Positions 7,031-9,461 of a stretch of 9,461 nt of DNA are shown here, one piece after another; position 1 is the first letter of the stretch; the number at the start of each line of letters is the position of its first letter. This DNA comes from Bacilli bacterium (GTDB taxonomy: Bacteria > Bacillota_I > Bacilli_A > RF39 > UBA660). The stretch spans positions 1 to 9,461 of the forward strand of contig JAQVXV010000028.1 of NCBI GenBank assembly GCA_028708945.1, given 5' to 3'. Under the pieces are notes generated by a model. That model was given only the letters and a program-made list of their open reading frames with translations. It had not been told where the DNA came from and did no database searches. The position numbers were made by a program, and so were the translations under genes.

Positions 7031-7582
7031 ATGGAGATAGTATATGTAACTGGTAATTGGGCTAAAATTGCCAGTGCTAAACAAGTTTTAGAGCCACTAG
7101 GATTTACCATTAAAAATATAAAAATGGATACAATTGAAATTCAATCTGACAGTATAGAAGATGTTGCAAAGTATTCAGCAAAAAATGCAAGTGATAAATT
7201 AAAATGCGATGTTTTAAAAAATGATTCTGGATTAGTTATACCAAGTTTAAAGGGATTCCCTGGACCGTATACACATTATGCTGATGATACAATAGGTGAA
7301 GATGGAATATTAAAACTAATGGATGGTATTGAAGATAGGGAAGCTTATTTTGTTGAGGTTTTAGCATATTGTAAATATGGTGAAGAACCGGTAGCGTTTA
7401 TCTGTAAAACAGAAGGCACTATAGCGTTTAAAAAAAGTGGTACTTATGGTTGGAGTTGGGATTTTATCTTTATTCCTAAAGGACAAGATAAGACATTAGG
7501 AAATTTTGAAGATGAAGAAAGATTTAACTTATGGAACAATACTGCTTATATTCAATTAGCGGATTATTTAAAAAACAATTGA
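7031..7582 (+). CDS. RdgB/HAM1-like non-canonical purine NTP pyrophosphatase, divergent C-terminus
   Basis: Members of this family hydrolyse dITP, XTP and similar damaged purine nucleotides to monophosphates and keep them out of DNA and RNA. The 183 residues begin with the nucleotide-binding signature TGNWAK (7-12). The NDSG motif at 64-67 holds the catalytic-site acidic residue, and GFPGPY follows at 75-80 with the usual TIGEDGILKLMDG helix. The strand GWSWDFIFIP (140-149) matches the family's G-F/W-G-Y/W-D-P-I-F pattern, although the Pro is Phe here. The Ser-His-Arg motif normally near the C-terminus is not visible; the end reads DEERFNLWNNTAYIQLADYL. It may therefore be a divergent subfamily with altered specificity. 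The start at 7031 is set by GAGGTG upstream. The stop overlaps the -35 box of the T-box promoter. Confidence 0.82.
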   Translation: MEIVYVTGNWAKIASAKQVLEPLGFTIKNIKMDTIEIQSDSIEDVAKYSAKNASDKLKCDVLKNDSGLVIPSLKGFPGPYTHYADDTIGEDGILKLMDGIEDREAYFVEVLAYCKYGEEPVAFICKTEGTIAFKKSGTYGWSWDFIFIPKGQDKTLGNFEDEERFNLWNNTAYIQLADYLKNN

Positions 7583-7607
7583 CAAAATAAATTGTATTTG
7601 ATAATAT
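7579..7607 (+). promoter_or_regulatory. Promoter of the proline T-box leader
   Basis: A perfect -35 TTGACA (7579-7584) and TAATAT (7602-7607) are spaced by 17 nt; GATAAT at 7600-7605 is an alternative -10 with a 15-nt spacer. The -35 overlaps the stop codon of the preceding gene. Transcription would start at about 7614, just before the T-box Stem I. Confidence 0.7.
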
Positions 7608-7614
7608 TATGTAC

Positions 7615-7798
7615 AAATCAAAGACGAAGGAATATTAATGATCTCTTATATAAGTGAGCTTGGTATAGTGAAAACAAGTTATAATGTTATTAATTCCTAC
7701 CTTCTGAGTGAAATGCAAACATTTCCGGTTATATCGTTATAAAATAAAGTAAAATAAAGGATGGTACCGTGCTTAGCGCTCCTTACCATTCTTTTTTT
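7615..7798 (+). promoter_or_regulatory. T-box riboswitch, proline-specific (CCU specifier)
   Basis: T-box leaders sense uncharged tRNA and allow transcription to continue when the tRNA is not aminoacylated. Stem I is closed by GAAGG (7626-7630) pairing with CCTTC (7700-7704). The next helix is 7634-7642 with 7686-7694, and an upper CTTG/CAAG hairpin (7659-7662, 7674-7677) follows beyond an AAGTGAG bulge. The specifier loop on the 3' side reads TCCTA (7695-7699): codon CCT (Pro) followed by the conserved purine. The antiterminator contains the T-box core TGGTACCG (7762-7769). Its TGGT bulge would pair with an A-C-C-A acceptor end, fitting the A discriminator of tRNA-Pro, and AAGG (7757-7760) can pair with CCTT (7781-7784). 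The specifier agrees with the prolyl-tRNA synthetase fragment downstream, which strengthens both calls. Confidence 0.93.
7759..7798 (+). terminator. T-box regulated terminator
   Basis: GGATGGTA (7759-7766) pairs with TACCATTC (7784-7791, one G·T pair), enclosing an inner GTGC/GCGC hairpin, and is followed by seven T (7792-7798). It is mutually exclusive with the antiterminator because both use the TGGTA segment. Confidence 0.85.
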
Positions 7799-7816
7799 GA
7801 TAGAAAGAGGGATTAT

Positions 7817-8068
7817 ATGGCAAATATAGCAATAACATCACGTGACAATGATTTTGCAAAATGGTATACAGATGTTATCATGGCTGCAAAATTAGCAGAA
7901 TATTCTAGTGTAAAAGGATGTGTTATCTTAGAACCAAACGGTTATGCATTATGGGAAAACATTCAAAAGGAACTAGATAAGAGATTTAAAGACCAAACAA
8001 CTCCAAATATGATACAAAGAATAATCGGGATATTTGAAAGAAAACCTTTGATTTCAAAGGAAATATAG
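7817..8068 (+). pseudogene. proS: Prolyl-tRNA synthetase N-terminal fragment (truncated proS)
   Basis: The 83-codon frame starts at an ATG 7 nt after AAAGAGG. Residues 1-59 match the start of the eukaryote/archaea-like class of bacterial ProRS: DFAKWYTDVIMAAKLAEYSSV, then KGCVILEPNGYALWENIQ (class II motif 1 region) and KELDKRFKD. Full enzymes in this class are about 470-480 residues and continue with a TGHENxYFP-type stretch. Here the homology ends near position 7993 and the last 24 residues (QTTPNMIQRIIGIFERKPLI and onward) are unrelated to ProRS in any frame I examined. The catalytic domain motifs 2 and 3 and the anticodon-binding domain are missing, so it cannot be a working synthetase. 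The intact T-box upstream shows this was the native 5' end of a proline-regulated proS. Excision-dependent repair or a dead duplicate are both possible. Confidence 0.88.
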
Positions 8069-8111
8069 CCTTTTCTAAATTTAAAGTGATTTAGAGAAGG
8101 CTCTTTTTTTT
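8067..8111 (+). terminator. Strong terminator after the proS fragment
   Basis: A 14-bp stem, 8067-8080 with 8089-8102 and a single T·G pair, encloses an 8-nt loop and is followed by C and eight T (8104-8111). The stem overlaps the TAG stop of the truncated proS frame. Confidence 0.9.
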
Positions 8112-8220
8112 ATGCCTGGATTTAAAGAAAGCAAGAAGTGAGGTATTATTATTTAATAGTGAAATTTTTATGTGTTGCAGTTAATTGGGGAGTTCAATGA
8201 AAAAATTATTGTATGCTATC

Positions 8221-8260
8221 ATATAAACAAATATAAATAAATATAAGCAAATATAAGCAA
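8221..8260 (+). repeat. Four tandem 10-bp repeats (ATATAARYAA)
   Basis: Four directly adjacent units at 8221, 8231, 8241 and 8251 fit ATATAARYAA. The last two are identical (ATATAAGCAA) and the first two differ only at the RY positions. The 10-bp period is close to one helical turn, so all copies face the same side of the DNA. They end 5 nt before the possible -35 of the HTH gene. Apart from this array and a short unsupported 9-codon frame at 8197, I see nothing in 8112-8265. Confidence 0.75.
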
Positions 8261-8265
8261 ATTAG

Positions 8266-8294
8266 TTGCTTTTTATACATATAAAAGTTATAAT
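8266..8294 (+). promoter_or_regulatory. Probable promoter of the HTH-methylase-recombinase operon
   Basis: TTGCTT (8266-8271, weak -35) and a perfect TATAAT (8289-8294) are separated by 17 nt, 39 nt before the HTH start codon and immediately downstream of the 10-bp repeats. Confidence 0.5.
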
Positions 8295-8333
8295 GTGTTA
8301 TAGAGTATTTGAAAATATAAAAGTGAGGTTGTT

Positions 8334-8528
8334 ATGAAAAATATATTAGAAGATAATTACATAAGTATTGAAGAAGCTGCAGTTTATCTAGGCATAAAAG
8401 TAGTTACTTTAAGAACTTGGATAAAATTAAAACATGATTTACCTGCGCATAAAATTGGAAAACAGTGGAAGTTTAAAAAGACAGAACTTGATGAATGGGT
8501 AAAAAGTGGTAAAAGTGCTTTAGAATAG
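8334..8528 (+). CDS. Excisionase-family helix-turn-helix DNA-binding protein
   Basis: This 64-residue protein is essentially a single MerR/excisionase-type winged HTH (HTH_17): YISIEEAAVYLGIKVVTLRTWI (about 9-30) is the helix-turn-helix, and LPAHKIGKQWKFKKTELDEWV (36-56) is the wing and final helix. It has no other domain. Proteins of this type either assist excision of mobile elements or act as small transcription factors. Near-identical motifs ending IGKQWKFK...ELDEWVKSG are familiar next to DNA methylases of restriction-modification loci, which is the arrangement here. The ribosome site GTGAGG lies 7 nt before the ATG. The stop is 12 nt before the methylase start, so the two are in one operon. 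A role in controlling its own promoter through the upstream 10-bp repeats is an inference. Confidence 0.87.
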   Translation: MKNILEDNYISIEEAAVYLGIKVVTLRTWIKLKHDLPAHKIGKQWKFKKTELDEWVKSGKSALE

Positions 8529-8540
8529 GTGGGTGAAATA

Positions 8541-9368
8541 ATGAGATTTATAGGTTGTAAAACATTATTACTTGATAATATTAAGCAAGTAATAGATGAA
8601 AATGTAAAAGGTGCAGAATCATTCTGTGATATATTTTCTGGGACATCTACAGTTGCCAGATACTTTAAAAGATGGTATCAAGTATACTCTAATGATTTAT
8701 TATATTTTTCATACGTGCTACAAAGAGGTACTATTCAAAACGATAAGTTACCAGCATTTAAAAAATTGAATAAAATAAAGAATATAAAAGATCCAATAGA
8801 TTATTTTAATAGTCTTTCAAATTCAGATATGGAGAACTTGCCTCAAGAAAAAAGATTTTTTCAAAATAACTATGCACCAACAGGTGGGAGAATGTACGTA
8901 AATGATGAAAATGCACTTCGTATTGATTATGCAAGAATTACCGTTGAAGATTGGCATAATGAAGGCTTAATAGATGACGATGAATACTTTTATCTTGTGG
9001 CTTGTATAGTTGAGGGAATTCCTTTTGTATCAAATACATCAGGAACGTATGGAGCTTTTCATAAAGAATGGGAGAGAAGGTCTTATAAAAAGTACGAATT
9101 ATATAGATTAGATGTATACCAAAATGGAAAGAAAAATAAATGCTATAATCAAGATGGCGTTGAATTAATAAAGAAAATAAAAGGAGATATTTTATATATA
9201 GATCCACCTTACAATGGAAGACAATATCTTCCTAACTATCATGTCCTTGAGACAGCAGCAAAATATGATTATCCTGAAGTTAGGGGAGTTACTGCACAAA
9301 GACCATATGAAAATAACAAATCAGATTTTTGTTTAAAAATTAAAAAAGAGTTGGAGGATGAAAAATGA
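8541..9368 (+). CDS. D12-class DNA adenine methylase, C-terminally truncated
   Basis: Enzymes of this class move a methyl group from S-adenosylmethionine to adenine N6 in a specific DNA site, usually protecting DNA from a partner restriction enzyme. The 275 residues open with MRFIGCKTLLLDNI (motif X), then CDIFSGTSTVARYF (motif I, AdoMet-binding loop, about 29-42), a middle recognition region including FFQNNYAPTGGRMY, and motif IV DPPYNGRQY (221-229) followed by NYHVLETAAKYDYPEVRG. Family members normally run on for some 80-100 residues beyond KSDFCLK, including the SYNNEG-type motif. Here the frame ends nine residues later with IKKELEDEK, so the C-terminal part of the methylase fold is missing. 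The start at 8541 follows GGTGGGTG; an in-frame GTG at 8529 overlaps that site. The stop overlaps the recombinase ATG. No restriction enzyme gene is present in the window. Confidence 0.85.
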   Translation: MRFIGCKTLLLDNIKQVIDENVKGAESFCDIFSGTSTVARYFKRWYQVYSNDLLYFSYVLQRGTIQNDKLPAFKKLNKIKNIKDPIDYFNSLSNSDMENLPQEKRFFQNNYAPTGGRMYVNDENALRIDYARITVEDWHNEGLIDDDEYFYLVACIVEGIPFVSNTSGTYGAFHKEWERRSYKKYELYRLDVYQNGKKNKCYNQDGVELIKKIKGDILYIDPPYNGRQYLPNYHVLETAAKYDYPEVRGVTAQRPYENNKSDFCLKIKKELEDEK

Positions 9369-9461
9369 CAAAAAAAGTAACAACGATACCAGCATTACTA
9401 AATAAGCAATCTACAAATCAGGTTGGAATAGTAAAAAAGAGAAGAGTTGCTGCATATGCCA
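9365..9461 (+). CDS. Large serine recombinase, N-terminal start only (cut by window end)
   Basis: The frame starts at an ATG overlapping the methylase stop (ATGA) with GGAGG 6-7 nt upstream, and runs off the right edge after 32 residues. MTKKVTTIPALLN is the disordered N-terminal lead typical of Firmicutes site-specific recombinases that begin K-V-T-T-I-P. KKRRVAAYA at the very end matches the first strand of the resolvase/invertase catalytic domain, where RVS with the catalytic serine would follow just outside the window. Full-length members are about 500-560 residues and integrate or excise phages, ICEs and mobilizable islands. The 5' identity is confident; whether the gene is intact cannot be seen. 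Confidence 0.82.
   Translation, partial: MTKKVTTIPALLNKQSTNQVGIVKKRRVAAYA

Larger units (their letters stand above)
7994..9461 (+). mobile_element. Putative serine-recombinase element inserted in proS (left part; right end outside window)
   Basis: From the point where proS homology breaks off (about 7994), the sequence carries features of an integrated element: a foreign tail to the proS frame, a terminator, phased repeats, an excisionase-like HTH gene, a truncated DNA methylase and the start of a large serine recombinase, all forward. The left limit is placed only by loss of ProRS similarity. No att site can be proven because the other end is not visible. A recombinase-mediated insertion is the economical explanation, but a deletion or rearrangement next to an unrelated element would look the same from here. 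Confidence 0.45.

Noticed and set aside
4252..7080. The phrase ATTGCCAGTGCT recurs in the sulfatase gene (twice) and the NTP pyrophosphatase gene
   Set aside because: In each case it encodes Ile-Ala-Ser-Ala in frame and the flanks differ, so it reflects codon preference rather than a repeat element.
7769..7816. Upstream GTG extension of the proS fragment
   Set aside because: It would start inside the T-box terminator hairpin; the ATG at 7817 has the ribosome site and matches the ProRS N-terminus.
8197..8226. Nine-residue frame (MKKLLYAII) preceded by GGGGAG and ending in the first iteron
   Set aside because: It could be a leader peptide, but it is too short to support and no attenuator hairpin follows it.
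8221..8260. CRISPR-like array
   Set aside because: The units are 10 bp with no spacers, so they are tandem iterons and not CRISPR repeats.
8938..9207. Antisense open frame inside the methylase gene
   Set aside because: It lies wholly opposite conserved methylase motifs, including DPPY, and shows no family resemblance.

Overview
The window is AT-rich throughout (roughly 28-30% G+C by eye) and looks like the chromosome of a low-GC Gram-positive bacterium, probably an uncultured member of the Bacilli or a related Firmicutes lineage. This rests on strong GGAGG-type ribosome sites, TTGACA/TATAAT-like promoters, a peptidoglycan ligase (MurC), an LTA-synthase-type sulfatase, a T-box leader and a tRNA-Cys with encoded CCA. 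TGA is used as a stop (tadC, the NTP pyrophosphatase gene, the methylase), so the code is standard and not the Mycoplasma one.

Region 1 (1-3494) is one forward transcription unit: the 3' end of a cpaF/tadA secretion ATPase, the two inner-membrane platform proteins tadB and tadC, then murC overlapping tadC by 4 nt. Region 2 (3493-5788) holds a short hairpin terminator, a promoter, a five- or six-pass membrane sulfatase of the LtaS family, and a tRNA-Cys(GCA) with its own promoter and terminator. Region 3 (5800-6490) is a small gene resembling the Imm5-like 'putative immunity protein' family. It is frameshifted near its 3' end and flanked by two almost identical terminator palindromes. Region 4 (6492-7582) has a cupin on the minus strand and a divergent RdgB/HAM1-like NTP pyrophosphatase on the plus strand.

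Region 5 (7579-9461) is the most interesting. A promoter and a complete T-box riboswitch, whose specifier reads CCU (Pro), lead into only the first ~59 codons of a prolyl-tRNA synthetase gene. The homology then stops abruptly and a 24-residue unrelated tail runs into a strong terminator. Beyond it lie four phased 10-bp repeats, an excisionase-like HTH gene, a D12-type DNA adenine methylase truncated at its C-terminus, and, overlapping it by 4 nt and cut by the window edge, the start of a large serine recombinase. The simplest reading (inference) is that a serine-recombinase element carrying restriction-modification remnants has inserted into, or lies against a broken copy of, a proline-regulated proS gene. 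If the rest of proS lies on the far side, excision would rebuild the gene.

The unannotated gaps are all shorter than 300 nt and are accounted for by promoters, terminators, the T-box leader or the iterated repeats.
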